47,073 bases of DNA from contig CAJYTF010000065.1 of the NCBI GenBank assembly GCA_913777665.1, positions 1-47,073 on the forward strand, written 5' to 3'. The number at the start of each line of letters is the position of its first letter. Position 1 is the stretch's first letter. The stretch is from an uncultured Myroides sp. (GTDB taxonomy: Bacteria; Bacteroidota; Bacteroidia; Flavobacteriales; Flavobacteriaceae). The translations under genes and the position numbers were made by a program. A model generated the notes under the pieces. The model saw nothing but the letters and a program-made list of their open reading frames with translations. It made no database searches and was not told the DNA's origin. Shown piece after piece: positions 25,297 through 33,604 of this stretch.

Positions 25297-26265
25297 TTAT
25301 GAATTTTTAAGTGTTTTTTTGTGTACTAAAAACGGATAAATAAAATAGTAAAATGTTATTAATCCCAATGTACTAATTATAATTAAATAGTTTAAAATAT
25401 TAGGCATTTCTTTTGCGTAACGCGTAATGTAACCTTCGATCAATCCTGCAAAAATAGTAAAAGGCATGGTACTTATAAACAATTTAAAACTGTTTTTAAA
25501 ACCAATTTTTAACGATTGCATGCGTGTGTACGTTCCGGGAAACAATATGCTTGCACCCAGAATGAAACCGGCACAAACTTCAATAACAATTGCCATTATT
25601 TCCATTGAACCATGTAACCAAATTCCGCGGATACTTTCATTAAATACGCCTTTCTCATAAAAAAAGTATTGAAAACTGCCCAGCATAACCGCATTTTGAA
25701 ACATGATATACAAAGTTCCCAACCCAAGAAAAACGCCATAAATGTAACAACGCATACCAACATATAAATTGTTAAGCGTTATTCCAAAGGCACTTCCCCA
25801 GTTCGATCCGCCTTTATAAACCGCCATGGCATCGCCATTTGCAATATTGTCTAACGTTTTGTTTACGTAAGCATCGCCTAATATCAAACGTACAAAACGT
25901 TCGTCATAAGCAGCAGAAACCGCACCAATTGCTACAAAAACCAGAAATAAAATCAGAGAGAAATATAAAACTTTTCGGTATTTGTAGGCAATTAACGGAA
26001 CATCGTAAAAAAAGAAAGTACTCAACACATTTTTTTCGTACTTGTAATTGGTGTAAACCTTTTGGTGTACGGTGCTTGCAAGGTTGTTAAGGTAAACGGT
26101 TAAATCGCTTTTTGGGAAATACGTTTGCGAAAAAGACAGATCATTTGTAAGCTGAACATACATTTGAGACCAGTCATCGGCAGAAATTTTATTTTTTACG
26201 GTTAATTGTTGCTCAATATTTAACCATTTTTCTTTATTTTGTTTTATAAAAGCAATTTCCCTCAT
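25297..26265 (-). CDS. SpoIIM/DUF95-family membrane protein
   Basis: The 322-residue protein belongs to the stage II sporulation protein M family (DUF95), which in non-sporulating Bacteroidota accompanies RDD and MoxR genes. Start was placed at the ATG at 26265, giving MREIAFIKQNKEKW, the usual N-terminus of this family. A longer frame to 26385 would overlap the divergent RDD gene by about 100 bases and is rejected. Helices occur near 92-112, 150-175, 185-205, 225-245 and 285-310, with GDAYVNKTLDNIANGDAM between two of them. It is the first gene of the seven-gene operon. Confidence 0.92.
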   Translation of the reverse strand: MREIAFIKQNKEKWLNIEQQLTVKNKISADDWSQMYVQLTNDLSFSQTYFPKSDLTVYLNNLASTVHQKVYTNYKYEKNVLSTFFFYDVPLIAYKYRKVLYFSLILFLVFVAIGAVSAAYDERFVRLILGDAYVNKTLDNIANGDAMAVYKGGSNWGSAFGITLNNLYVGMRCYIYGVFLGLGTLYIMFQNAVMLGSFQYFFYEKGVFNESIRGIWLHGSMEIMAIVIEVCAGFILGASILFPGTYTRMQSLKIGFKNSFKLFISTMPFTIFAGLIEGYITRYAKEMPNILNYLIIISTLGLITFYYFIYPFLVHKKTLKNS

Positions 26266-26284
26266 AACTGCTAAAATATAAATA

Positions 26285-27013
26285 ATGACCGAAATAACGA
26301 TAAACACAGCGCAAAATGTTGCAATAAATTTTAAGGCAGCGTCTTTAGGCGAACGTATTTTAGCATTTGCTATTGATGAAGCCATAAAAATTGCCTACGC
26401 CATTGCCATTTTTTACCTGATGTTCGATGTTTTTAAAATTAAAATGAACGATAGGTGGGAAGAAGGCGTTTTGTCATTTGTAATTATGATTCCGTATATA
26501 TTTTATACGCTTTTTTTTGAAAGTTGGACCAACGGACAAACACCTGGTAAAATGGTATTTAAAATTCGGGTGGTAAAGATCGAAGGTTATCAGGCGCGTT
26601 TTTCTGATTATTTCAGCAGATGGATTTGTCGTTTGGTTGATATTTTTATTATGTTAGGATTGCCCGCTATTTTAGGAATCATTTTTAGTAAGAAAAGTCA
26701 GCGATTGGGCGATATGGTGACCGATACAACCGTTATCAGTTTAAAATCGAACGTACGATTAAACCACCGTTTTTTAGATGATTTATCAAATGAATATGTG
26801 GTGAGTTTTCCAACGGTTCTGCGATTATCAGACCATGATATGAACATCATTAAAAAAGCTTACAACACAGCAATTTTACAAAATGATACATTGATGATCG
26901 ATAAACTTATTTCTAAAATTGAAGAAGTTACCACCATAAAAAATCAGCACTTAAACCAGCATCAGTTTATACAAACCGTAATTAACGACTTTAATCATTT
27001 AACAAGCAAATAA
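26285..27013 (+). CDS. RDD-family membrane protein
   Basis: The 242-residue protein carries the RDD domain: an N-terminal membrane helix beginning SLGERILAFAIDEAIKIA, the central TNGQTPGKMVFKIRVVK and the loop SRWICRLVDIF. About three helices cover residues 22-130; the rest is a cytoplasmic helical tail. RDD proteins are implicated in transport, but this member is untested. It starts 19 bases from the divergent SpoIIM-like gene and shares a TAATG stop/start with the TRIC gene. The short divergent gap means its promoter lies inside a neighbouring coding region or overlaps it. Confidence 0.93.
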   Translation: MTEITINTAQNVAINFKAASLGERILAFAIDEAIKIAYAIAIFYLMFDVFKIKMNDRWEEGVLSFVIMIPYIFYTLFFESWTNGQTPGKMVFKIRVVKIEGYQARFSDYFSRWICRLVDIFIMLGLPAILGIIFSKKSQRLGDMVTDTTVISLKSNVRLNHRFLDDLSNEYVVSFPTVLRLSDHDMNIIKKAYNTAILQNDTLMIDKLISKIEEVTTIKNQHLNQHQFIQTVINDFNHLTSK

Positions 27014-27618
27014 TGATTTTCTCTATTTTAGATATTTTAGGACTTATTGCGTTTGCAATTTCGGGTGCATTGGCAGGAATCGAAAAAAAACTGGACTTTT
27101 TTGGTGTATTTGTTATTGCCATGGTAACATCAATTGGTGGCGGTACATTGCGTGATCTGCTTATTGGAAACACACCGGTTTTCTGGTTATTAAACCTGCA
27201 AACGTTTTACATTGTGGTAGCAGCCACAATTATTTCGATCATTTTTAGGCAATATTTAAGTTTTTTACGAACGTCGTTATTTTTGTTTGATACCATTGGT
27301 ATCGGTATTTTCACGATTATTGGTATCGAAAAAGGATTGTCGATTAATTTCAGTCCAATTGTATGTATTCTATTAGGAACCGTAACGGCGTGTTTTGGCG
27401 GAGTTGCCCGAGATATTCTTTGTAACGAAATTCCGGTAATTTTTAGAAAAGAAATTTATGCAACAGCTTGTTTAATGGGCGGATTTATGTTTTTTGGTTT
27501 GAAATTACTGCACGTAAACGACGATATAATTTATGTTGGAACCGCCGGAACCATTATTTTAATTCGAATTTTAGCGGTTCGTTATAATTGGTCGTTCCCA
27601 AAAATTGAGATTAAATAA
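27013..27618 (+). CDS. TRIC-type cation channel family protein (UPF0126)
   Basis: The 201-residue protein has the duplicated UPF0126/YadS structure: SGALAGIEKKLDFFGVFVIA and GGGTLRDLL in the first half, FGGVARDILCNEIP in the second, with six to seven membrane helices. Bacterial homologues form trimeric intracellular cation-like channels permeable to potassium or sodium; some are proposed glycine transporters. It is coupled to the RDD gene by a one-base overlap, so both are cotranscribed. Confidence 0.93.
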   Translation: MIFSILDILGLIAFAISGALAGIEKKLDFFGVFVIAMVTSIGGGTLRDLLIGNTPVFWLLNLQTFYIVVAATIISIIFRQYLSFLRTSLFLFDTIGIGIFTIIGIEKGLSINFSPIVCILLGTVTACFGGVARDILCNEIPVIFRKEIYATACLMGGFMFFGLKLLHVNDDIIYVGTAGTIILIRILAVRYNWSFPKIEIK

Positions 27619-27659
27619 ATTCATAATGAACAAACGCTGTATTGAATATATTAACAGAT

Positions 27660-27778
27660 CGTCACTTCGAGTAAAATTTCTGTAACGAAGTGAAGGAATT
27701 TTGTATCGAGAAGTCTTTTTATGTAGTTCTCGATACAATTTTTCTCCGTTTCACTACGAAAAACCACTCGAACTGACG
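27660..27778. repeat. Long imperfect palindrome, likely dispersed intergenic repeat
   Basis: Two arms of about 54 bases (27660-27713 and 27726-27778) flank a 12-base centre. Outer ends (CGTCAcTTCGAGT and its complement) and inner ends (TTGTATCGAGAA and its complement) match best, the middle less well. The motif TTCGAG...TATCGAGAA is of the kind often dispersed between genes in Flavobacteria. It holds no coding frame. It could be a REP- or MITE-like element or form a long transcript hairpin after the TRIC gene. Confidence 0.75.
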
Positions 27779-27828
27779 TGAAAATTTAATATGTTTTAAT
27801 TACACACAACGGGTAATATTTAAATAAA

Positions 27829-27852
27829 AAACGCTCTTAATTAAGAGCGTTT
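27829..27852. terminator. Perfect 24-base palindrome at the S41 stop codon
   Basis: AAACGCTCTTAA followed by TTAAGAGCGTTT is a perfect palindrome without a loop, with an A run on its left side, hence a T run on the minus strand. It includes the stop codon of the S41 peptidase gene. Confidence 0.8.
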
Positions 27853-29495
27853 CTGTTTGGGTTTATCTGGTTTAAAATCCAGTCTAATTCTGGGTCTTTA
27901 TCGTTTAAAAAATCTTCAATAGTTGGTTTTATGTACGTATCGGGCATTACACCGTAACCTTCTTTTTCAGTTTGTTCATGTGGTTTTATGGTCATTAAAC
28001 CTACGCGAACTACTAATTTACTGTTTGGTAATTTCACATTAGGCATAATTCCGGCAACTGTTCCATTAAACGTTCCACCAGTTTCATCGCCCACAAAAAT
28101 AGCGCGGTTTCTGCCTTTTAAGTGTGATGAAATAATGGCTGCTGCAGAAAACGTCATTCCATCGGTAATTACGTATATGTTGTTTTTGTAGTTCAACGGT
28201 TTTGGTTGTGTAATTTTAGACGATTTAATTGGAACTTGTAATTCACCTGCTTCATTTCTACTAGCTCTTAATCCACGGATTGTTGAAAAAATAGAAATAA
28301 AAGGTGTACCTAAAATTTTACTTGCAACGCTTTTACCTCTGTAAAGATTTAAAAAAGTAGCACGGTTTGTAATAGTTGCAGGTTTTATGAATACAAAAGC
28401 GGTATCGTTTAAATATTGTGCCAGTTTATGTATTTCGTTCAATCGCCCACCAGGATTTCCACGTAGATCAATGATTAAATTCTGAACATTGTGTTTATTT
28501 AATTCGGCAAAAATAGTATCGTAAACTTTTATTCGTCCTTTACTAAAATCTCTGATTTTTAATACCGCAACCGTACTGTCTTGTGCAACAGGATAGGTTA
28601 TTTGTTTAGAAAATGTTTTTGTCTTAACATCGTAACCAAACCATTCGTTTTTATAATATTTTTGTTCGGCTAATTTTTTTAAAGCCTTCTTTTTAATTTT
28701 TTGTTCTTCTTTTGATAGTTTCGGTAACGTATCTGTCTGAACAATTTTAGTATCTTTTAAAGTATCATTTTTCTTGTCGGCAAGAGCTTTTTTTGCAAGC
28801 GCTTTTCGTTCTTTTTTCGATTTTTCAAATGTTCTCTTTGCAGTGTAATAGAAAGCAGTATCGGCACAAACCACATTCATTTTAATACTGTCAACAAAGC
28901 CTAATTCGTTAATATAAAACGAATTTATACGACGTGCAAAAAACTTAGGAATTGCCGTTTGGTTGTATCCGTCTGATGTAAATGTTTTTCTATATTTATT
29001 GAAAAGATCTGCAGGTTTTACTCCGTTAATATCAATAATTTCGGTTCCTGTTTGAAGAATGGTATCCGTTTTAGAATTATTTCTTTTAATGAAAAGTCTG
29101 TCGTTCAAATACTCATATTCAAAATTCGATAATGGATTTACTGAACCTTTGTATTTCTTTTTTAATGAATCTGCCCATGTTAAATTTAACATACCCATAC
29201 TCATGTGTCCCTGATGAACCGATGCAACAACCGGACTTATTTTCATGTAGAATTCATTCGGCGTTAAAGGTTCGTTCAAAGTATTCGATAAACTATCGAA
29301 TTTTCTGTTAAGATCTTCTTTTGAAATGTACCAGTACAAATCGGGATGCATGTTCGTGATTCTTTTTTGAACGTACGAAACATCCTTCTTTAATTTTTTC
29401 GCATCGATTTTTGTATGATAGCGTTTGTTGTGTTTATCGTGACTTGCACATGAAAGTACAAACAACGAAAGTAGTGCTAAAATTGATTTTTTCAT
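27837..29495 (-). CDS. S41-family peptidase lipoprotein
   Basis: The 552-residue protein has a lipoprotein signal with Cys16 (LFVLSC), a PDZ-like region, and an S41 protease domain with NLIIDLRGNPGG and nucleophile Ser450 in DGMTFSAAA. No Lys lies four residues after that Ser, unlike C-terminal processing proteases, so it resembles the tricorn/IRBP type with a Ser-His-Glu arrangement. An unusual Lys-rich insert occupies about 222-285. It sits in the periplasm or outer membrane and probably degrades peptides. Gene starts 14 bases after the terminator of the serine hydrolase gene, so it needs readthrough or its own promoter. Confidence 0.9.
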   Translation of the reverse strand: MKKSILALLSLFVLSCASHDKHNKRYHTKIDAKKLKKDVSYVQKRITNMHPDLYWYISKEDLNRKFDSLSNTLNEPLTPNEFYMKISPVVASVHQGHMSMGMLNLTWADSLKKKYKGSVNPLSNFEYEYLNDRLFIKRNNSKTDTILQTGTEIIDINGVKPADLFNKYRKTFTSDGYNQTAIPKFFARRINSFYINELGFVDSIKMNVVCADTAFYYTAKRTFEKSKKERKALAKKALADKKNDTLKDTKIVQTDTLPKLSKEEQKIKKKALKKLAEQKYYKNEWFGYDVKTKTFSKQITYPVAQDSTVAVLKIRDFSKGRIKVYDTIFAELNKHNVQNLIIDLRGNPGGRLNEIHKLAQYLNDTAFVFIKPATITNRATFLNLYRGKSVASKILGTPFISIFSTIRGLRASRNEAGELQVPIKSSKITQPKPLNYKNNIYVITDGMTFSAAAIISSHLKGRNRAIFVGDETGGTFNGTVAGIMPNVKLPNSKLVVRVGLMTIKPHEQTEKEGYGVMPDTYIKPTIEDFLNDKDPELDWILNQINPNRNALN

Positions 29496-29509
29496 GTTTT
29501 ATTATGTCT

Positions 29510-29530
29510 AAAAAAAGCGACTTTCGTCGC
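29510..29530 (-). terminator. Terminator of the serine hydrolase gene
   Basis: On the minus strand GCGACGAAAGTCGC (5-base stem, GAAA tetraloop) is followed by a run of six to seven T. It sits between the serine hydrolase stop and the S41 start. Confidence 0.82.
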
Positions 29531-29534
29531 CTGA

Positions 29535-30743
29535 TTAATCGTTAATCTGTATAAAAGGATAGTTCCCCAATCGTGGAGCCAATTCTTTTGTTTTGTAAGC
29601 CATTTGCGAATTATGGTTGTTGAAACAGACAATTGTTATCGTGTCTTGGCGCAACGTTACATACGATGTTCTGTTGCCACGCCACCAACCGTTATGAAAA
29701 GTGTACAAATTACCGCCATCTTCTTTAGGTTCAACCATTCTAATTGCCAAACCGTAATTGTTCGCTCCCGATTTTTCATACGAATAACCTTTGTACATTT
29801 CGGCTTTCAACTTTTTGCTTATAAAATTATCAGAATACAATGCTTTGTCTAACTTAAGCATATCGCGCGCCGTTGTATAAATATTTTTATCGCCGTACGT
29901 TCCATCCAAATAATCCCAATGCATTTTTTGATTGTTTGCGTGGTACGATTGCGTTAGTTTGTCTTTATTTTCCAGATTATCTAAAACAAAAGTATTGTTC
30001 ATTTTTAAAGGCTCTAACATTAACTCTTTCATAGCATTTTGAAACGATTTTTGTGTAACCTGTTCCACAATCAACGCCAAAATAACATAATTGGTGTTAG
30101 AGTAGGTAAAGCGGGTATTCGGTTTAAAATCTAACTTAATGCCTTTGGTTTCCAACAAATTCAACACATCTTTATTGGTCAGTGTTTTCTTGGTATCCCA
30201 AATTCCCGGTTTCGCTGTAAAGTTTCCGTAATAAGGCAAACCTGAACGATGGTTTAACAACAAACGCACCGTAATATCATCAAAAGGAAAACCGGTTAAA
30301 ATGGTATTTACTTTTTGATCTAAAGATATTTTTCCTTGATTAACCAAACGCAGAATAGTAACACCTGTAAAAACTTTCCCGACAGATGCCACGTGCATTG
30401 GGGTAGAATCGTTAATTTTTTCTTTGTTTTGATAATTGGCATAACCCTGATAATCTTCAAAGATTATTTCGCCGTTTTTAGCCACTAAAAACTGCCCCCA
30501 AAAACCTCCTCTGTTAATTCTATTATGATAAAAGGTTTCAACAATTTCACGGGTTTCTAATTTATATTTTGGTGTTACCGGGTTAAATTTAACTTCAAAA
30601 GTATCGTCGTTGTTTTTAATTAATTGATCTTGTTTTTTATAAAGTTCACTTCTTTTTTTTATGACTTGAGCAATATCGAAATTTTTATCGCAAGAAATAC
30701 TTAAGCCACCAATAAGAAGTAGGGGAAATATTATTTTTTTCAT
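29535..30743 (-). CDS. Class C beta-lactamase-like serine hydrolase lipoprotein
   Basis: The 402-residue protein starts with a lipoprotein signal (Cys18 in SISC) and has the penicillin-recognising fold of class C beta-lactamases and DD-peptidases: SxxK with Ser120 and Lys123 in HVASVGK, YSN at 214-216, and HNG in place of KTG near the C-terminus. In Bacteroidota such proteins are often esterases or peptidases rather than resistance enzymes. The periplasmic location is inferred from the signal. Upstream lies a TATATTTG box; downstream is a terminator and the S41 gene. Confidence 0.92.
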   Translation of the reverse strand: MKKIIFPLLLIGGLSISCDKNFDIAQVIKKRSELYKKQDQLIKNNDDTFEVKFNPVTPKYKLETREIVETFYHNRINRGGFWGQFLVAKNGEIIFEDYQGYANYQNKEKINDSTPMHVASVGKVFTGVTILRLVNQGKISLDQKVNTILTGFPFDDITVRLLLNHRSGLPYYGNFTAKPGIWDTKKTLTNKDVLNLLETKGIKLDFKPNTRFTYSNTNYVILALIVEQVTQKSFQNAMKELMLEPLKMNNTFVLDNLENKDKLTQSYHANNQKMHWDYLDGTYGDKNIYTTARDMLKLDKALYSDNFISKKLKAEMYKGYSYEKSGANNYGLAIRMVEPKEDGGNLYTFHNGWWRGNRTSYVTLRQDTITIVCFNNHNSQMAYKTKELAPRLGNYPFIQIND

Positions 30744-30766
30744 TATTTAGAATTCGGTATAAGTAG

Positions 30767-30774
30767 CAAATATA
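30767..30774 (-). promoter_or_regulatory. Bacteroidota -7 box for the serine hydrolase gene
   Basis: TATATTTG on the minus strand fits TAnnTTTG and lies 23 bases before the start codon. No clear TTG -33 element is seen at the usual spacing. Confidence 0.55.
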
Positions 30775-30833
30775 AACGATTTGCTTATTTTTAAAAACAC
30801 CTTGTTGCGTTAAAATTATAAAAAGTAAAAATG

Positions 30834-30841
30834 TATCTTTG
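30834..30841 (+). promoter_or_regulatory. Bacteroidota -7 box for menB
   Basis: TATCTTTG fits TAnnTTTG and lies 24 bases before the ATG at 30866. A TTG at 30805-30807 is 26 bases upstream, longer than the usual 17-23 spacing. Confidence 0.55.
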
Positions 30842-30865
30842 GTGTAGGTTATAAAATTTTAAAGA

Positions 30866-31705
30866 ATGAACGAAATTAACTGGCAAACTGCCATAGAGTT
30901 TGAAGATATAACGTATAAAAAATGCAACGGCGTTGCCCGTATTGCATTTAACCGTCCGGAAGTTAGAAATGCTTTCCGCCCTAAAACTACTTCTGAATTA
31001 TTGCGTGCATTTAGCGATGCACATGAAGATACATCAATCGGAGTGATTCTTTTATCGTCTGAAGGACCATCACCAAAAGACGGTGTGTATTCTTTTTGCA
31101 GTGGCGGCGATCAAAAAGCACGTGGTTATCAAGGTTACGTGGGCGAAGATGGATACCATCGTTTAAATATTTTAGAAGTTCAGCGTTTAATTCGTTTTAC
31201 ACCAAAAGCTGTTATTGCGGTTGTAAATGGTTGGGCTGTTGGTGGCGGACATTCGTTACACGTTGTTTGCGATTTAACGTTGGCAAGTAAAGAACACGCC
31301 ATTTTTAAACAAACCGATGCCGATGTTACAAGTTTTGATGGCGGTTACGGATCGGCTTATCTGGCTAAAATGGTGGGACAAAAAAGAGCCCGTGAAATTT
31401 TCTTTTTAGGTAGAAATTACTCTGCCCAAGATGCTTACGATATGGGAATGGTTAATGCTGTGATTCCGCATGCAGAATTAGAACAAACAGCTTACGATTG
31501 GGCTCAAGAGATTTTAGAAAAATCGCCTATATCTATAAAAATGTTGAAATTCGCTATGAATTTAACCGACGACGGTATGGTTGGTCAGCAGGTTTTTGCC
31601 GGCGAAGCTACGCGTTTGGCTTATATGAGCGATGAAGCTATTGAAGGGCGAAACGCCTTTTTAGAAAAACGTAAACCAAATTTTGAAAAGAAATATATTC
31701 CTTAA
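30866..31705 (+). CDS. menB: 1,4-dihydroxy-2-naphthoyl-CoA synthase
   Basis: MenB closes the naphthoquinol ring in menaquinone synthesis, converting o-succinylbenzoyl-CoA to dihydroxynaphthoyl-CoA. The 279-residue crotonase-fold protein has FCSGGDQ near 77-83, GWAVGGGHSLH near 122-132 and SFDGGYGSAYL. The position corresponding to E. coli Gly156 is Asp151 (QTDADV), so this is a type II enzyme that should not require bicarbonate, as in mycobacteria. No other men genes are adjacent. It ends in its own terminator facing the S51 peptidase gene. Confidence 0.96.
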   Translation: MNEINWQTAIEFEDITYKKCNGVARIAFNRPEVRNAFRPKTTSELLRAFSDAHEDTSIGVILLSSEGPSPKDGVYSFCSGGDQKARGYQGYVGEDGYHRLNILEVQRLIRFTPKAVIAVVNGWAVGGGHSLHVVCDLTLASKEHAIFKQTDADVTSFDGGYGSAYLAKMVGQKRAREIFFLGRNYSAQDAYDMGMVNAVIPHAELEQTAYDWAQEILEKSPISIKMLKFAMNLTDDGMVGQQVFAGEATRLAYMSDEAIEGRNAFLEKRKPNFEKKYIP

Positions 31706-31731
31706 TAAATTTCTTGAAGTATTAAAATTTT

Positions 31732-31769
31732 AAGAAGTAATGGAAACAAAACTCTGTTACTTCTTTTTT
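31732..31769. terminator. Terminator between menB and the S51 peptidase gene
   Basis: AAGAAGTAA (31732-31740) pairs with TTACTTCTT (31757-31765), followed by a T run. The loop is long (16 bases). It lies between convergent genes and touches the stop codon of the minus-strand gene. Confidence 0.75.
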
Positions 31770-32408
31770 TCATCCTGCAAAATCATTATCAAAAATAAAT
31801 ACTTCACCGTCTTTTAAAACTTTAAAAAGCCATTTGTTTTTAATACAGCGTTCTACTTCTTTGTCAATTAGTTCAGATTCTTCATGGTTTGATCTGTAAT
31901 GAGGTAGCAAAGCATAATTAAAAAGTCCTAAACCTTCATAAATAGCAGTGTTAATTTCTTTATAAGGAAAGTTTTTAGAATCATCAACTTGATCAATATA
32001 TTTAAGTGAATCGCACAAAATGCAAATTCCGGCACTGTAGCCGCCCCAAAAGAAATCTTTTCGCCTTAATAAATCTTTAAAAAGAATATCAAAACCGCTC
32101 AACTTCATTGCTTGCCGAAGCACAAAAGTATTTCCGCCACAAACCCAAATGCCATCTAATTCATCTAATTTTTTCTTTAATAAATCTTCTTTTCCAAAAT
32201 AATCCTTCAAATCTAAATGTTCACATTTAAAACCTAAATTTTCAAGAAAAAGCATCTCTTCATTCAATGATTTTTGTTTATTATCTTCGTTAACACCTAA
32301 CCAATCGCGTGAATTATTTACATGACCAATTTTCGCTCCCTGTGGAAGCATTTTAGTAAGTTCATTATAATGATTCCCGAATTTGTAACAAGAAAGGTAG
32401 AATTTCAT
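31770..32408 (-). CDS. S51-family peptidase (peptidase E-like)
   Basis: The 212-residue cytoplasmic protein fits the peptidase E (dipeptidase E) family, class I glutamine-amidotransferase fold. Visible are WVCGGNTF near 89-95, the nucleophile Ser125 in GGYSAGI, and PHYRSNHEE near the C-terminus. E. coli PepE removes N-terminal Asp residues from dipeptides. This member may have another specificity. It lies 27 bases after the endonuclease I gene and faces menB. Confidence 0.87.
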   Translation of the reverse strand: MKFYLSCYKFGNHYNELTKMLPQGAKIGHVNNSRDWLGVNEDNKQKSLNEEMLFLENLGFKCEHLDLKDYFGKEDLLKKKLDELDGIWVCGGNTFVLRQAMKLSGFDILFKDLLRRKDFFWGGYSAGICILCDSLKYIDQVDDSKNFPYKEINTAIYEGLGLFNYALLPHYRSNHEESELIDKEVERCIKNKWLFKVLKDGEVFIFDNDFAG

Positions 32409-32435
32409 TAAACTTAAGTTGTAATTTAATCAGAT

Positions 32436-33497
32436 CTATTTTTTTATAAACTTAAACGTTTTCGAAGTATTATTAGCAGTTAAGTGAAGCATATACAAAC
32501 CACTTGAATAATTTGAAACATCTATTTTTGTTTGATTTTTATTTTGATCGATCAATTTGCCCGATAAATCATATATTTTGTAAGAAGTTTCGGTTAAATT
32601 GGTTTCAATATTCAAAAAGTCATCCGTGTAAGTAGGATACACTTTTGTATCATTAAAAACAGTTTCACTAACATTTAAAGCATTCCATTTATTTTCTGCT
32701 GCAGGTCCGTTCCAAATCTTTGTTGCTAAATAGGGATTGTCTATAAACGGATTTCGGTTTCCTTGTGCAGCGTAAATTTTTTCATTTCGATTGATTTCGT
32801 GTGTTGAAACCGGATCTTCTGCATTCCACTGTAAAAAAATGTTCGGCATATCGCCATAAAAAGAAAAAGAAGTAGATCCATAACCAACATTTACCGGCTG
32901 GCATTGGTTACCATAACGAACATACATGTACATAACCATTCGGGCAACATCGCCTTTCCAGTTATCGCCCGGATAAAAATATTCCGATCCGTTTTGCTGA
33001 ATAATGCGCGAATATGTTATGTAGGTTGTTGGATTTGCAATAAATTTAAAGTTGCTTCTTAAACTGTTTCGGTCGTAATCTACGGCACGTAAATGGTGTG
33101 CATCAGACCCCGGACCTTCAAATCCCAAGTTGGGTGTACCTTTTGATCTTGGAAAAACATGTTCGCGTACCCATTTATCTTCACAGTTTGATGAATGACA
33201 ACTTGCATTTCTATCTCGAGTTAAATCATTGTTTTTTACTAAATCTGTATCGTTCCAACCATATAAAAGCAACACTTTACTTGAATTGTTAGGGTCAACA
33301 TCGGCTTGCTTTAAAACATTCCAAACATCGGGTGTGTAAATTAACTGGTAGGTGTGCGTATTAGTTAATAAGGTAGTCAGCTCATTTTTTAAGGCATTGC
33401 CCTGTAAATTTAAGTCAACAGTTTGATAATAAGTAGGTATTTGTGCATTTGCTGCCCAAAACAGCAAGCAAACTATTATTTGTATAAAATTTTTCAT
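32436..33497 (-). CDS. Secreted endonuclease I with T9SS sorting domain
   Basis: The 353-residue protein has a signal peptide (cleavage near ANAQ) and the endonuclease I/NucM domain with DAHHLRAVDYDRNSLRSN around 135-155 and the WKGDVARMVMYMYVRYGNQ segment; these carry the His-Asn metal centre of non-specific nucleases. The last 75 residues form a type IX secretion sorting domain with YKIYDLSGKLI and YSSGLYMLHL and a basic end FKFIKK. It is therefore probably secreted or surface-bound and degrades external DNA or RNA. A TACTTTTG box lies upstream. The downstream S51 gene is possibly cotranscribed. Confidence 0.94.
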   Translation of the reverse strand: MKNFIQIIVCLLFWAANAQIPTYYQTVDLNLQGNALKNELTTLLTNTHTYQLIYTPDVWNVLKQADVDPNNSSKVLLLYGWNDTDLVKNNDLTRDRNASCHSSNCEDKWVREHVFPRSKGTPNLGFEGPGSDAHHLRAVDYDRNSLRSNFKFIANPTTYITYSRIIQQNGSEYFYPGDNWKGDVARMVMYMYVRYGNQCQPVNVGYGSTSFSFYGDMPNIFLQWNAEDPVSTHEINRNEKIYAAQGNRNPFIDNPYLATKIWNGPAAENKWNALNVSETVFNDTKVYPTYTDDFLNIETNLTETSYKIYDLSGKLIDQNKNQTKIDVSNYSSGLYMLHLTANNTSKTFKFIKK

Positions 33498-33513
33498 GGG
33501 TTAAAATAAGGTA

Positions 33514-33521
33514 CAAAAGTA
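33514..33521 (-). promoter_or_regulatory. Bacteroidota -7 box for the endonuclease I gene
   Basis: TACTTTTG on the minus strand matches TAnnTTTG and lies 16 bases before the start codon. No TTG is seen at the expected -33 position. Confidence 0.5.
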
Positions 33522-33583
33522 CTAATATTCTATAAGATAGAAATGTTTTGTGAAAACAATTCAGATGTTGGGTTTAGTTTTTA

Positions 33584-33591
33584 TATTTTTG
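33584..33591 (+). promoter_or_regulatory. Bacteroidota -7 box for the class D beta-lactamase-like gene
   Basis: TATTTTTG matches TAnnTTTG and lies 13 bases before the ATG. A TTG lies only 13 bases upstream of the box, shorter than usual. Confidence 0.5.
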
Positions 33592-33604
33592 AAAAAAAAT
33601 AAAC

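Noticed and set aside
26266..26385. N-terminal extension of the SpoIIM-like protein
   Set aside because: It would overlap the divergent RDD gene by about 100 bases. The family usually begins MREIAFIKQNKEKW, which matches the ATG at 26265.
29535..30743. Class C beta-lactamase resistance gene
   Set aside because: SxxK and YSN are present but the sequence is a generic lipoprotein serine hydrolase with HNG for KTG; many such proteins are esterases or peptidases.
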